From Calliopum simillimum (Eukaryota; Arthropoda; Insecta; Diptera; Lauxaniidae), in contig OX638371.1 in the NCBI GenBank assembly GCA_951812925.1, forward strand, positions 116,211,124 to 116,275,123: a DNA stretch of 64,000 nt, in the 5' to 3' direction. The number at the start of each line of letters is the position of its first letter. Within the stretch, counting starts at the first letter, position 1. The position numbers and the translations under genes are program-made. The notes below the pieces were generated by a model. That model did no database searches. It was not told the DNA's origin and was given only the letters and a program-made list of their open reading frames with translations. Shown here one piece after another: positions 1 through 12,612 of this stretch.

Positions 1-149
1 TTTTTTGGACTTAACTTCATTTGCTTTGATAACTATGTGCGGACACAAATTGATGCCTCATATTTGACATCAGTATCATTAAAATCTATTAACGCGTCCG
101 GAAATTATACAGGTTTTTATAAAGCTATATCCTAATCTTCCGAATGATA

Positions 150-255
150 TATCTCCGTCGATTTTGCGAATTTCGAAAATTAAACTATGAAAAGTAGTCC
201 AGAATAGTCCCAGTAGTCTTACGATTTCGGTGTTCTATCGATTCCCGCCCACCCT
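150..255 (+). repeat. dispersed repeat, copy 1
   Basis: This stretch resembles 37270-37385: both read tttgcgaatttnnaaaa, then agaatagtccca, then ctatcgattcc and gcccaccct, in the same order and orientation. The family is not recognised and has no coding potential. The window edge may cut off the left part. Confidence 0.6.
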
Positions 256-300
256 ATTTATTATTATGATTTTAAGTAAATAGCTTTAAGGATACTAGTG

Positions 301-1060
301 CTTTAAATAATATTTGTGAAATAAAATAATAGTGTGTAGTGAAAAGTTCCTCTTCCTTGTCGGGAATAAATTTTTTGTTAACGAAACCTAATGTACGAAA
401 ACCGACCACTACAACTAATGGGTCAAAAATTAGTTCTTCGACAAAGAAGAGAGTACTGACCGAAACTGCTAAAAAATTGTACCCGTGTCATTATGCTTTT
501 GTTAATGAGCAAAAAAAAAAAGAAGAAATTTAAAACATTTATGAAAATTTCTCAAAAACTGAGCACTAGTTTTTCCTTCTCTTGTAAATTTACCTTATCT
601 AAATATTTTTTTGACTCTATTGTCATACTTTTATTTAAGTGTATGGATGTGTGTGCCAGCGAAAAGCCGGAAAGTTGCCGCTACAACCTCCAACAATGTC
701 TACGATGACGTCTGTGTCACCGAGAATCGTTGAAACTTTTAATTCCTGTTGTAAAGGAAGCCGACACAAAGTCAGATTTTTATCGCAAAATTGTTGAAAT
801 GTTGAGTGTAATGTTCACACTTTGCTGTTCGTTTTCTATTTTAACTTTGAGTGTATACCAGTGTTGCTGATTTACATATATACCACGTGCAACTTTTCTG
901 AGAAACATCACTTATTGATTTATGTTCTTCTGGGATATTGCGAACTTTCTTTAAAGAAAGAAACAAAAACGTCACAATTGCAGATAGTAGACTTTTGTCT
1001 TCAAATTATTTTGAAATTGACTTTGAAAAGACTTTGTCGATAAAATAAAGAAATACAATA
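301..1060 (+). other. unrecognised stretch, possibly degraded coding sequence
   Basis: Short plus-strand open frames (339-533, 493-708) and a frame running on past a TGA at 706 have codon-like composition: Ser/Thr/Lys-rich, then a segment reading LLIPVVKEADTKSDFYRKIV. AATAAA lies at about 1044-1049. I recognise no family. It could be a decayed transposon gene, a 3' exon of a gene starting outside the window, or chance. Splice sites cannot be placed convincingly. Confidence 0.2.
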
Positions 1061-1867
1061 CAAATTCTCGTTTTTTCATTCTCCATTAAATAAAATCGTT
1101 AAATTTGTAAGTATGTTCATGTACTCCATTAGAATTTAGTTTAAGGTAAATGTTCTTCTCAATTATTTTCCTCTCGGAAATGAAGAAGTATGTATACCTT
1201 TAATATCTTACATTAAAAAAATTATTCTCATACAAGAATTTTTCCACAAAATTGCGAATTTAAACTATCTTACTACTTTTGCTTAGCTGCAGGGCAATAT
1301 CATCAATCATTGGCTGCAGCATACATAAGTCAGTCAGCGCCCAACCGACACGACATGCTGCCTGCCAGGAGCAGGTACATGTAATCTAATCCAATTATTA
1401 GGCAAAGATAAACAACCATTCAAGCAATAACTAAAACACATCAGTAGACTCTGGCCAGTAATGAAATTGAATCGAACCGAAGTAAATATTGAATGACTTC
1501 GGGTAACCTAAATGTCCACGGGTAGCTGTAGTGATGGAATGAGGCGAACTAAATCAATATAAGGCGTAGTATCAATAACGCATGTAATTCGACACATCAT
1601 CCCTGAAGCAATGGATGATGTGCCACATTAACGTGCGGCGACTGCTAAAGACTGTCTGTGGTTGCATGCTCTCGTATAAAACACATTCTTATCATGTTAT
1701 CTTCGATAACTAATGAGAACAATTTTTATATTGTTTAAAATTTTTAAAATATTTGAATAATGTTTATTTTAGATTTCTTTTTTTTTTCAATTGAATCTTG
1801 TCCGTTTTATATTTATCTGGTTATCCTTTTAAATTTGTTTGTCCGGTAAAAGTATTTCTCTGGTATA
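1061..1867. other. no gene seen
   Basis: AT-rich sequence with no persuasive open frame, splice structure or RNA gene. A moderately GC-richer patch with CTGCAG repeats lies at 1288-1390. Confidence 0.5.
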
Positions 1868-2228
1868 TCATAGGAATTCACGCGTTGATGCGCAATTTCG
1901 AAGTTGCGAAAATGCAAGCATTTTTCGCACTAACGCGTGAACGTTCAATATAAATATTTCCATCTAGCGAAATTAATTAAATGTCCAAAAATTTTACAAC
2001 GCTGCCAACTTATTGAAAAAACATGAAAAAATTCTGAATTCTTATACGAAATTAAACTTTTTGTATAAAATACAGATGGCAACATTGTTCCCTAGAGCTG
2101 TCACAAATTCGCAATCACGCTCTTCGCAATTTCACTCAGAGTCGAATCTGTGCGATATTGCGGACAAATGCCAAACTTTCGCAACGACGCAAGGGCATTG
2201 CGCACCAAAGCGTGAATACCCCTATTAA
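1868..2228. mobile_element. MITE-like element with imperfect terminal inverted repeats
   Basis: The left end reads ATAGGAATTCACGCGTTGATG and continues to GCGCAA. The reverse complement of the right end reads ATAGGGGTATTCACGC and then also reaches GCGCAA. Between them are many TTGCG/CGCAA motifs in both orientations. There is no transposase frame, so this is probably a non-autonomous DNA element. Its superfamily is not determined. Confidence 0.6.
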
Positions 2229-2814
2229 ATGTTTTAAAGAAAATTAGCATTTTTTGATTCACAATTTTTGTAAGATTTTTCTTATATGGGTGATTCTACT
2301 TACGAATTAATGCATTATTTCCAGCACAAACATTTTTTTTTTATCTGAGTTCAGACTACTTGTTTAAGTTTAGCTTGGGTCTTTTTCTGTGCTTTTCTAA
2401 AACGGGTCGGTCAAAAAATAAGATGCAATAACCGCTGTTTGATAAAACCCAACTTTTCTTACTACTTAAAAACAAAAATTAGATCTTTAAGTTTCCAGGA
2501 GATTGAGGCCAGGAGGCTGAGGTTTTTTCACTTTCCAGTTATGGGTTTCAAGATTATTAAAATGCTATGGGCTTATTGGAAAATACTTGCCAGCGACCTG
2601 AGGATTTGACTGGCCGCAACAGAATTTCACACACAAAACTCCATCCACGATTCGAAGCAAATGAAACGGTTCTTAAAGGGCAGAATTATATCACACGACA
2701 AAAACTGAAAATGGAGTGTGATTCTACAGGCTTTTGTGATAATTTTCCCACTGTTCAGAAAATCCGATCAGATGCCCCCTTGGAGAATAAGGGGCATTCT
2801 AGTTTTCCATATAA
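2229..2814. other. no gene recognised
   Basis: Contains an 84-codon open frame (2567-2821, +) without recognisable motifs. It runs into the adjoining repeat and is probably not a gene. Confidence 0.4.
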
Positions 2815-3330
2815 AGCATAAAAAAAATTTTTTTAGGTACAACAAACATATCTATGTGCTTTGCATTCGAATTCAACATCAGAATTACTCTGTTGCTTAT
2901 AGTTTTCGAGATATTCTGACCTAAAAACCAAAAAAAAAAAAAATGTTTTTTTTTGTCATTTTTTGAAGCTATATAACTATATGACATCTCATTTATTCGT
3001 GAAATCTGGTAACGGTGCTTCAAATTCCTAATTTTTTTCTTTAAAACCTAATTTCAAATATGTCGATATCTTGATGTTTCTAGAAGATATTGTAGGTCAA
3101 AATATTGAAAAAAAAAAAAAATATTTTTTGCACTTTTTTCATATTTTTAGGTTAGGAACTCTGAGAAAAAAACAAAGATATCGACATAGTTTAAGTTAGG
3201 TCTTAAAGACAAAGATTAGGGCTTTTAAGTATTTAAAACAGTGTTTTTTAAACTTATATAACTAGATGACATATCGTTCACCTGTTAAATTCGATAAAGT
3301 TTTTGGAAGCCCTTAATCTTTGTCGTTAAA
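2815..3330. repeat. diverged copy of the palindromic element family A
   Basis: Shares ordered motifs with the palindromes at 35916-36833 and 37536-38494: gaagctatataacta near a 'gacat', the segment aaaacc-taattt-aaatatgtcgatat, and ggttaggaactctgagaaaaa followed by aaagatatcgacat. The copy is old and its ends are not clear. Confidence 0.55.
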
Positions 3331-4825
3331 ACCCATTGGAATCTCTTTTTCTTTTGTCTCAAACCTTTTGGCGGCTTTAATGCTGCTTTGTTGCTGTTGA
3401 CTCAACTTATGGAAATAATCTTATCATTTTCGTGCTTAGCAGAGTAAATCGCTTATATAATTAATACTTACATACCAGAATCGCCCAGTTGTCAAAATTT
3501 GACCACAAATGTATTAAATAATTTTGGTACTTTATGGAAGCTTTTAGTACTTGTTTTGTTGTTATTTGGTACGAAATAGAAAAGCTCTTTGATCATTCCT
3601 AGCATAATTCAAGCGAAATATAAACAAAACAAAAAACATGAAGTCAGTGCTGTGCTTTTTGTCTTTCTCTTTGTGCTTTATCATTTTTTCAGTTCTGTGT
3701 AGCCGTGTATTTTGTTGTTGTTAGTATTGAAAAATTTGTATTAAATTTTACCAGGCTTAAAGTCAAAATCTTAACATAATTTACACACAAATACCTTTCT
3801 AATGGTGTATAATTTAAAGTCGTACTCCAATTCTAACGTAGTAAAAAAAGATGGACAAGTTTTTGTCTTGCGTATTAATATATAGATTTTATATGCATGG
3901 TGAACACTAGATTATAATTGAATTATCATGTTCGCTATTTTGACCTATAACCAGGATGTAATCATTAATAAATCATAAATCAATACATTTATTTGTATGG
4001 ATTACTTTGTTTCCACCAGCCAAAAATCTTACGAGTATATCAAAACGGAGTACTTTCAATGATTGCAGCCCACTCTTACCTCAATAGCCAAATCTTCGTT
4101 TCATATTTTTCCAAATAGATTTTCAACGATAATTTGCAGTATTTCAAAAAATCAGTAAACGTTAAACTTAAAAAAAAAAATTACGAACGAAAATCTCTGC
4201 CTCCCAGCTGAACGCAACAAAAAACCGAGCAAAGCAAACAGCGTGTGATGGCTTGGCTCTTCCTTGCCGCTGAGTCATTGACAACAGATCAACGTCTCGT
4301 TTTTACAGCGCACACAGCATTGCCATCGTTCTACCCCGCGCCGGGTGCTTCCACAGAAGACTCGTTATCGATTTAATGTGCGAAAATGGAAAAACGAAAA
4401 CTCTGAAAATCATAAAAATTTATGACTGCAATAATCTGGGGAAAGCACTTGGCTGTTGTGGGGTGAAGGATAAGCCCTGGATTTATAAAACCCCATATGG
4501 GGTAAAAAGGAACGAAATGTATGAATGTACGCGTGTGTATTTATGAATACGGGCAGACGGATGTATGTATATCGCCACGTTAATGCTACAATTAGGTAAC
4601 TCCAATTTTCTAGTTTTGAGTTAATTCAATTTTAAAATTTTTAAAAATATGAATTTACACAGAATTTCGAGTTTTCTTTTTTTGTGTTTTTCTTATAACT
4701 TCGCAATGGTGCCACTTTAGAGAACTCTGGTTGGACAGGATTGTGCACAAAACAATGAAGAATACCATAGGCCACTTATCACAAGAATGATAACACAGTC
4801 CTTCGTTTTTGAAAAAGTTAAAAAA
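3331..4825. other. no gene seen
   Basis: No open frame over 60 codons with plausible composition and no RNA gene. GC rises modestly around 4200-4350. Confidence 0.5.
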
Positions 4826-5312
4826 GTATGAAATGAGAGCAGGTGATTTTTATAGATTTTTGATTGCTAAATCCGAATATGACCTCTGATTTGTTCCATC
4901 ATGTCTGAGATACGAGCTATCTTTGATTTAAAGTGAAAGAAACGCTATTTTCTGACATATGGCGTTCATCCTGAAAGCAGTCTAGTCCACAACATCGATT
5001 GAAGTAAAGGTATCGCTCATCCCTGTAAAGGACTATATTCAATTTGTATACCTTTACTTCAATGGATGATATCTCGGAAGCTAATGATCCAATTGGAAAA
5101 GTTAAAAATACGCTTTAAAGAGGAAGCTCAAAACTATTCAATGTCGCTGTTAAAAGTGAACTAGACTACTTTAAAGGTGTACGCCATATGTTTGAAAATA
5201 GCGTTCTCTGCACCTTAAATCAAGTATAGCTCGGATCTCAGACGTGATGGAGCAAATCGAAGGTCATATTCGGATTCAGCGAGCAAAAATATATACTCTG
5301 ATCTCATACTTT
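4826..5312. repeat. palindromic repeat family B, copy 1
   Basis: An imperfect inverted repeat. The left arm (agtatgaaatgagagca, tgacatatggcgttcatc) reappears in reverse complement on the right (gtacgccatatgtttgaaaa, ctctgatctcatacttt). The centre pairs ttgaagtaaaggtat with gtatacctttacttcaat. Related copies lie at 12185-12612 and, in part, 35720-35915. No coding sequence. Confidence 0.7.
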
Positions 5313-6119
5313 TTTTCATCGCAGGACAGTGTCATTTAGGAGTTACCTCGTTGTAGCATTGACGTGGCGATATGAAAACGCACAGAGATTTTGTCAATAA
5401 AATTGTTTGCAGTATGTTGATAAGCTTTTATTGTTGTTGTTGTTGCTAAAGTGAAATTTTTCAAAGGTGAGATTAAAAATAAAAAAGAAAAATAAAGCAA
5501 AATACAACAAAATTGGAAAATTGAAATATGTGGAGTGCGTTCTTTTGGGCTATTAAAGCTAAATTCGAACAAAATACAAGAACGTATGATAAATCATTTG
5601 GTATCTTAAGAATGATTTAACAAGTTTTTTGTGATACACTTGGGATGTTCACCCTCATATAAAAAAAAAGTTCGCTTCAAAGCGCCCACTTTAAAAGCTT
5701 ATATGAAATCATTTTGAATGAAAAAATAATTTTTTTTTTTTGACCTCTAAGAAAGTAGCTGCTTGGTTTCCTATAGCTCCGCCATTTTACGTCCGACCAT
5801 CGTAACGTAATTTTTTATAAAATTGTTCGTGTTCCTTGGACGATTTTAAGTATTTTATGCCATGTATGCTTTTCTGGTAAGATGCCTTCCTCTTGAGTAA
5901 AAAAAGCATTTTACCAGCCTTGTTCGAACGTTTAACAGACTGACCGAAAATTTTCAGCCTTTAGAAACCAATTTGAACACCATCGAAATCATGACATGTT
6001 TGAGACCATATATCAGCCGCCTCTTCTACAGTTCACTTGACTGACCCACAGTTTATGTGTGTACACAACTACTATAACCAACTGTAACAAAACGAGCTTT
6101 TAGAAACGCAAAGTCATTT
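5313..6119. other. no gene seen
   Basis: AT-rich DNA. The minus-strand open frame at 5336-5572 is low-complexity and hydrophobic and has no recognisable motif. Confidence 0.5.
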
Positions 6120-6129
6120 TTATGCGCTG

Positions 6130-6285
6130 GCTCTCCGGCTATTAACTAAGATCAAAATCAAGACCATAGCAGTCTTGGTCTCGGTTTTGAAAATATGTAT
6201 ATCAGCTTCATAATCTTTATTGGGGTCGAAAACAAAAAAACAAGACCAAGACTTTAGTTCAAGTCTGAATTTGCTTAGCACTTAT
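6130..6285 (-). repeat. diverged relative of the hAT-type MITE
   Basis: Its right end (read on the minus strand TAAGTGCTAAGCAAATTC, then repeats of AGTCTTGGTCTTG) resembles the terminus and the TCTTGG-rich interior of the MITE at 46994-47317. The left end is not preserved. Confidence 0.4.
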
Positions 6286-8870
6286 TCAAGCGTTTTTGGT
6301 GAACTTTGACAAAATATATATAAAATTAAAATATCAAAGCATAATTTAATTAAATTCAGTTTCTAAAGTATCATTTTTAAAACGAAAAATCTGTTCAAAT
6401 TAATGCAATTCAGTCTAAAGCCTAAAATAATTCCTTTTTTAGCGCAGATGATTGTAGCTGCGAGCGGTAATTTCTAGTGCCCACAAATTTGTTTGTATTG
6501 TTGTTGTTGTTGATGTCCTTTTCTTGGGTTTAATTTTTTCATCTTCTTTATGTTTTCTCATTTATTTTTATAAGCTCCAAAGAAAATACCATGAATTAGG
6601 TTTTTCTGACGGACATCAAAATAACAACAACAGCAACAATAATAAAAAAAAACTCGAAAAAAATTTGGGATCCTTCAATAATGACGAAGAGACAGCAAAA
6701 TATTTGCTGATTAGAAAATGCTGATAAGCAGCATGCGGACAAAAAATGAATGCGAGCGAACAAGGACGATATGAAAAGATAAAAAAATACGAGCAAACCC
6801 CAGTTTGTTTAATGGAAGCAGAATACAACAACTAAAGGACGAAAGCTTTAGACCAATAAACTGACGATTATTACATAGATTGCATTATATGCGACGTGGC
6901 TGTAGCAAAGATGTGGACCCTGGTGGAAAAGAAAACCTACACAAGAAATGTTGAATTAAATTTATGTTGTATATTACTGATTCTCTTTAAATTTACTTGC
7001 CCTGACTGTATTTTAAAAGTATTTTTTTATAAAAATTAAATTAGTTTTACAGTTCACCACGAAAAGTAGAAAATGTTTGGGTAGTTATCTGTGATAACGC
7101 CGAAGCAACTTAATTTTCCCCAAGACCTATATTGGTTTTGAAACTCTTTTGACGTAAAGTTGCTATATTTGTCATTGTGCAAGGTAAAATGTTTTTATCC
7201 CTATTTTTCGCCTATACAAGCAAAAATAAATGAAAATATTTATGTTGTACACCAAATATTGTGCGTGACTGTAGAACATACCTTATTTCCAAGGTCACAC
7301 GCAACCTTCATATGAGTATCAGTGTATACGTGGGCTCGTGAAATGAATACCCTGGTACGCACTCTCTAGTAAACAAGTAAACAAAGTCATAAACTAAACA
7401 AAAACAAAAATAAAAATAAAAAACAACTGGCAGCCTTAAAGTAGGTAGGCAGTAGGTTTGCTCCAAGTAGCATTATCATAGGCCATTGACGAAGATTGCG
7501 TCAATGAAGCATAAAGAATCGGGTACTCAATGAATGTGTCTCAAACTCAAGAAAATGTTAATTTATCAGAAATGACAATTTTACAGATTGAAATTTCCTT
7601 GATAAAAAGTTTACAGAGTTAATGTATCTTTTTCCTTCCTTCTACAGACATTATCACACATACGAGCTGTTTTGCACAATTAATATATTGGCATAGGATA
7701 AAAGAGTTCCGGTAAATGTTTTAGTTTTTCGATTTTTGATTAATGGGTGATAGTCCAGTGAAACAAGTCTTTGTGGTCAAAACTGTTAAAGTCAGCAATT
7801 TTTTAATTGAAATCCAAAAACCGAAAGAAATGTTCTGAGTTATATCCTAAAAACTGTAGGGTATACTTATACTGCGCTATATTTCTTCCTGCTACACTGA
7901 GAAAAAAATAGTTCGTACTGCTTTATTTCTAGTAAATTTTACCAGAATTTTAAGACAATATAGCGACAATTCCCCAATAAAGAATTTTACCTTACTGTTT
8001 TCAGAAATTTAGAATTTTCGAATAACCAAACAGTATAGTATTTTTTTTTTTTTTAAATAGAAATGTTATTTACCTTACTGTAAAGTTAAAAAAAAGAACG
8101 AATACTGACCGTGACAGACCTCTACACCACTGACCTATGTATATATACGCTTATAAGTGGAAAAACTTTTTCTAGAAAAATGCTAAACCAATAAGTTTTA
8201 GAAATTGATGCACAACATAGAAAGAAGACTGGATTGGGCTGTTGTTGCGCATTGGGGGGTGGGAGACCGCCCTAAGTTTTACATTTCCAGCCCTAACCAC
8301 CAAAAAGACTTAGCCGAAAAAAAGTAAATTTTACAGGAGAATGTTTTTTTTTTAAAAATATCTGTGCATTTAGTATAGCTATTACAGTGAAATTTATGTA
8401 CCTATTTATATGTTCTATTATGATATTCACGCTTGATAGATTGGTAGCTACATTGAACAAATCTCGATTTGGTAAAGAATCTCAAGTGTTCTCTAATGAC
8501 TTGTAGTGCATATCGTTATTTTGTTGCATTGTAGATAACACGAGTCAATGGTTTCGAGAAGGAACATGGTTCATACAGAAGTCGGACAAAACCATCCAGT
8601 GTTCGCCCGAGATAAGATTTTGTATGTTTATTTCTTCCTCTAAGTATTCGTCTGGAGTGAAAATTTCTGAAAATCTAACATTTTCAACTGAAAAAAAAAA
8701 AAAAAATTATAAAATAAAAAAATGTTTTAATTCGCAAAGAAAAAAACTAGTTGACATGAACCACTTTTTATTACCTTTTGCACAGTTATAGATTATTTTT
8801 TAAGCTTAATCTAACCAGAGATAATTTTCGATTTTAAATATTTAAACTGCCATTCAAGATCAATTAGGCA
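6286..8870. other. no gene seen
   Basis: Includes TTG/CAA triplet runs (about 6495-6515 and 6620-6650) and a weak inverted, transposon-like patch at 7896-8100. Open frames here are short and low-complexity. Confidence 0.45.
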
Positions 8871-8916
8871 TGTTCTGAAATCCGAATTCCAATCGAAGTC
8901 GGATTTCAGAACATTG
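8871..8916. repeat. short perfect hairpin
   Basis: TGTTCTGAAATCCGA is followed after a 13-base spacer by its exact reverse complement TCGGATTTCAGAACA. It could be a tiny palindromic transposon relic or a structured RNA segment. No adjacent gene is recognised. Confidence 0.7.
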
Positions 8917-10604
8917 CTGAACAAGAGAAAACAGTGGGATTAATATATCAAGTCATATCATGGCATTAATTTAGCAATTTATTGCTTAAGCAATATACAT
9001 AATTACAAGAAAGTACCACACAATCAAAGTCAAAAGATTAGAACCAATGATTCACAAGATAATTTAAGCCATATTTTTCAACAGACGTCTAGTAAAAATT
9101 AACGGATGAGTGAAGGGTGATCGAATTTTCGGATTTTTGCTGTTCTATGAGCGGATGAAGATGTCATGTGCATACCAAAAATCCTGAAACTCAAACTGAA
9201 GTTTTTCCGAGGTTTATGAAGAGCCTAAGCTGTGAAAGTTTCAAAACAGCACACCATACTCTTTCGGAAACTGAATTCAATATGTGGACTAAAAATTCAT
9301 CGTTATGAAATGCAAAAACCTTGAGATAATAAGCCAAATATAAGGCGAAGTTGGCCATTAAAGAACGATCGACTCTGCTTGTAACAGTTTTCCAAATCGA
9401 TTTAAACAACTTTAAAAGCTTAACATAAGATCTCAAAAAAAAAAAATTGACAAAACAAAATGCTGCAACTAATTTACTCACCTACAATTTGCCACTTGAT
9501 TTAAGATTTTGCTGTGAATTTCATTTTACCAAAAAGAATCCTCTGAATCTTTCTTACTACGTGTTTCAATTTCCTTCAACACGCTCAACACAATCAATGC
9601 TTTATTGCTGCTCCAAAGCCAACACCGAAAAATGTTTAAATTGCAGCTTTGCCCCACTTGAAGCAGTCGTCAGTAGAGTCCTTACTTTATTTGTTTATTG
9701 TATTGCTGCATGCCGCACTTGTTCGTCCTTTCGGCTGTTAGTCGTTTTGTCGGCTGTTGGGTCATTCATCCTTAAAGCCAAAAAATGGAAAAAAATTGAA
9801 ACAAAAACCAAAATTGAAAAAGAAAAGAACTCAAAGTGTTGACAGAGCAGCAGCAGCAGCGGCAGTAGAGTGTGCCAGGATGCTGCACGCCAAAGGGGAT
9901 TGCAAAGAACTACGAGTGATTGTACAACTCGGTATATTGCAAATGCAAAAATAGTAATTTACTTGGGCGCTATGTCTATTTTTATGACCGAATTGCGCTT
10001 TATTGCTTTTGCTTTTTCTGCTCCGCTTCCAGTTGGTTGTGCTGCTATTTCTTTTTTTGACGGACGGATGCAAAAAAAAAAAAAAATACGAAAAAAGCCT
10101 TCTGCAAATCTAGGACATGCCACATGTACCAATAACAAATTTAACTACAAATACACTACTAACATACACAGACTGCTGCCCAATAGCCCAGTTGTAAATG
10201 AAATCATCGGTGCCGAATTTGGAATCGATTGAAAAGCCAATGGTTACTATATGAAATACTGGTATAACCCTCAAATAAGTAGAGATAGTTTTTAAATTGT
10301 TAGTACTGCTTTAAAATTGGGACAGATGGGAGACAATGGTACTAACCATTTTGCCAGATTGGTACATTACTAGATACACCTTGGAAAATAATAGAATTAC
10401 TGGAACAAACCATAATTTTTCATGAGATTGTTATCACTTTGTGCTCTTTGAAAATCAATTTTTGCAGATTAGTTTTTTGCGTGTAAATAGACAAATCGTA
10501 TCCAAATTAATGTAGTCTTAAAAGCAGACTTTGAATTGTATATTTTTTAAAGTACCTATTTTCAAGGTTTAGTTATGCTTTAAAGCTTTAAATAATTTTT
10601 TTTT
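8917..10604. other. no recognised gene
   Basis: Two plus-strand open frames (9447-9842 and 9870-10232) and minus-strand ones (9191-9481, 9831-10073) exist. They show no domain, and their composition follows the local Lys- and Phe-coding homopolymers. A CAG/GCA cluster lies at about 9848-9866. I do not call any of these genes. Confidence 0.4.
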
Positions 10605-11600
10605 TTAGAATAATATTCCCAAAACGGTCTAAGTGACCATCGAAGACACTTCTGGTCATGTCAAAAATATATTCTCAACCTTTCTTCATCAATTGATGTG
10701 TTTATTAAAAAACAAAAGTGTTTCTTAAAAACGGATGAGGATCCGTTTCAAGTCCGTTACGAGTTCATGAAGTGATAAAAAACGTAATCCGCGGTAATGG
10801 ATCCATTTCGAACACGTAACGTAAATATATGGAAAACGAATTCAAAATGGATTTGCTTTTAATAATGTTAATACTGTGTTTAAATAAAAGAAAAAAACAT
10901 TTTGAAGCGCTTATTAGCGATTAAAAAAAAAAAAAAAATAAATAGAAAAAAAGAAAATGATCGATTCGCCTTTGATAGGACTAGAACACGGGTTATTCCG
11001 CAGTGCGGACCCATTTCGTATGTAAACGTATGTAAAAACGAATTCAAAACGGATTCGCTTTTAAAAATGTTAATGCTGTATATTTACAGAAAAACCGTTT
11101 TGGTGCGCTTATTAACAATTAAAAAGAAAAAAAAAAAAGAAAAATAAAGGATAAAAACCCACCTGTGGTAGGATTCGAGCCTGGGTTGATCCGTTTCGAA
11201 TCCGTAAATACTTCAAATACGAACTCAAAACGGATTTGCTCTAATTAATATTAATGATGATAAAAAAAAACAATTTCATTTGTTTTTGGGCTCGCCTCCC
11301 GGCCGGGTTAGAATTTTTTTTTTGTATTTTTTTTTTTTTTAATTAAAAACAAGCGCTTAACCATTTTTTTTTTTTTTCATAAGCAGCATTAACATTATTA
11401 AAAGCGAATCCGTTTTGAATTCGATTTTGATGTACGTTACGGGTTCGAAACGCATCCATAAAGGAAGAAAAAACGATTCGCTTTTTTTTAAGGAATTCCT
11501 CCCTCAAACGGATCAGTAACGGATCCGTAGCGGATAAAAAATAAGTAAATATGAACCCGTTACGGATTCGAAACGAGTTCGTTTGGCACACTGGGTGTGC
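10605..11600. mobile_element. foldback element with CG-rich internal repeats
   Basis: Three related units of roughly 190 bases carry acgaattcaaaacggatt and then gcgcttatta (10840, 11038 and, weaker, 11222). An inverted copy follows (aagcgaatccgttttgaatt at 11402). Reverse-complementary ends (gatccgtttcaagtccgtta at left; cgttacggattcgaaacgag at right) make a foldback. The right end reads CACCCAGTGTGCC in reverse complement. Bases 10610-10700 match the 54.6-54.9 kb array (cggtctaagtgaccatcgaa). The internal ggattcgagcctgggtt near 11170 resembles a tRNA B box. No transposase. Confidence 0.65.
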
Positions 11601-12184
11601 AGTTTTTGAAAAAATCCATAATATGTAGACCAGTCATACAAAAATTATTTTCTAAGGGGCATACGTTTCTGTGTAGTTGTTTCTGCATGGCTCTGTAAGT
11701 ATATCACTTTGCAATACTTATACATATGCATATACTCATAGATATGTATAACGTAATAACAGTTGAAATTTAAAATTCCTATAGAAATTTTTCAAACCCA
11801 TTATTTTAATCCTTCGGCAGTGACAAGAATCCTGCTGTTGCTGTTCTTCGATGTGCAGGAATGTTGTTAAGCATCAGCTGATAGGAAAGTGTAGTGAGGA
11901 ATGTAAGGCGTCAGTCACTATCAGAGAATGTGCGGGAAGCATTGAAGCAACATTGAAAGTAAATTAGGACTTAAAGAAGTTTTTTTTTTGTACGTGCATA
12001 TGCAGTGTCGACTTCTATTCCTTTCGTTTCTTTCGTCTTTATTAATTCAAAAGTATGTACAGCGAGAAAAAGATTTGTTTGCATGAAACAAATATATGTT
12101 TGAAATAAAGCTATTAAATTCACTGTGCAACTCAAAAATCTGAATGTTATATCATTAATTTTTTTTTTTATTTTGACTAATTCA
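11601..12184. other. no gene seen
   Basis: No supported feature. The open frame at 11971-12291 (-) extends into the family B repeat. Confidence 0.45.
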
Positions 12185-12612
12185 GTTTTGCTGATTCTGA
12201 ATCTGGGAACTGTTTTCCTATCACGTCTAAGGTCCGAATTATCCTTGATTTTAAAGTGCAGAAAAGTCTTTTTCAGACATATGGTGTACATCTAGGAAGT
12301 AGTGAAGTTCACTTTTGTCAGTGGCATCGAATAGCCATGATCTTTTGCTTAAAGCTTTAAGCTATGACTTTAACTTTCCAATTGGAACGATTGTTCCGGA
12401 CTATCATCCACTGAATTAAAGGTTTCGCAAATGCTTGTAAAGGAATATATTAAATTTGTATATCTTTACTTCAATGTATGATATCTAAAAAAGTAATGAT
12501 CCAATTGGAAAAGCTAAAATTTTAGTTTGAAGAAGAAGATCAGGGCTATTCGATGCCGTTGGTAAAAGTGAACTGCACTACTATCTTTCTGAAAATAGCC
12601 TTTTATATCAAT
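12185..12612. repeat. palindromic repeat family B, copy 2
   Basis: Matches 4826-5312 in order: attctgaatc, tttaaagtgcagaaaa, cagacatatggtgtacat, tttacttcaatgtatgatat, atgatccaattggaaaagct, aaaagtgaactgcactact. It is also an imperfect inverted repeat about its centre near 12400. Non-coding. Confidence 0.7.

Noticed and set aside
9447..10232. Two neighbouring plus-strand frames of 131 and 120 codons
   Set aside because: Lys/Phe content from homopolymers, competing frames on the other strand, no recognisable motif.
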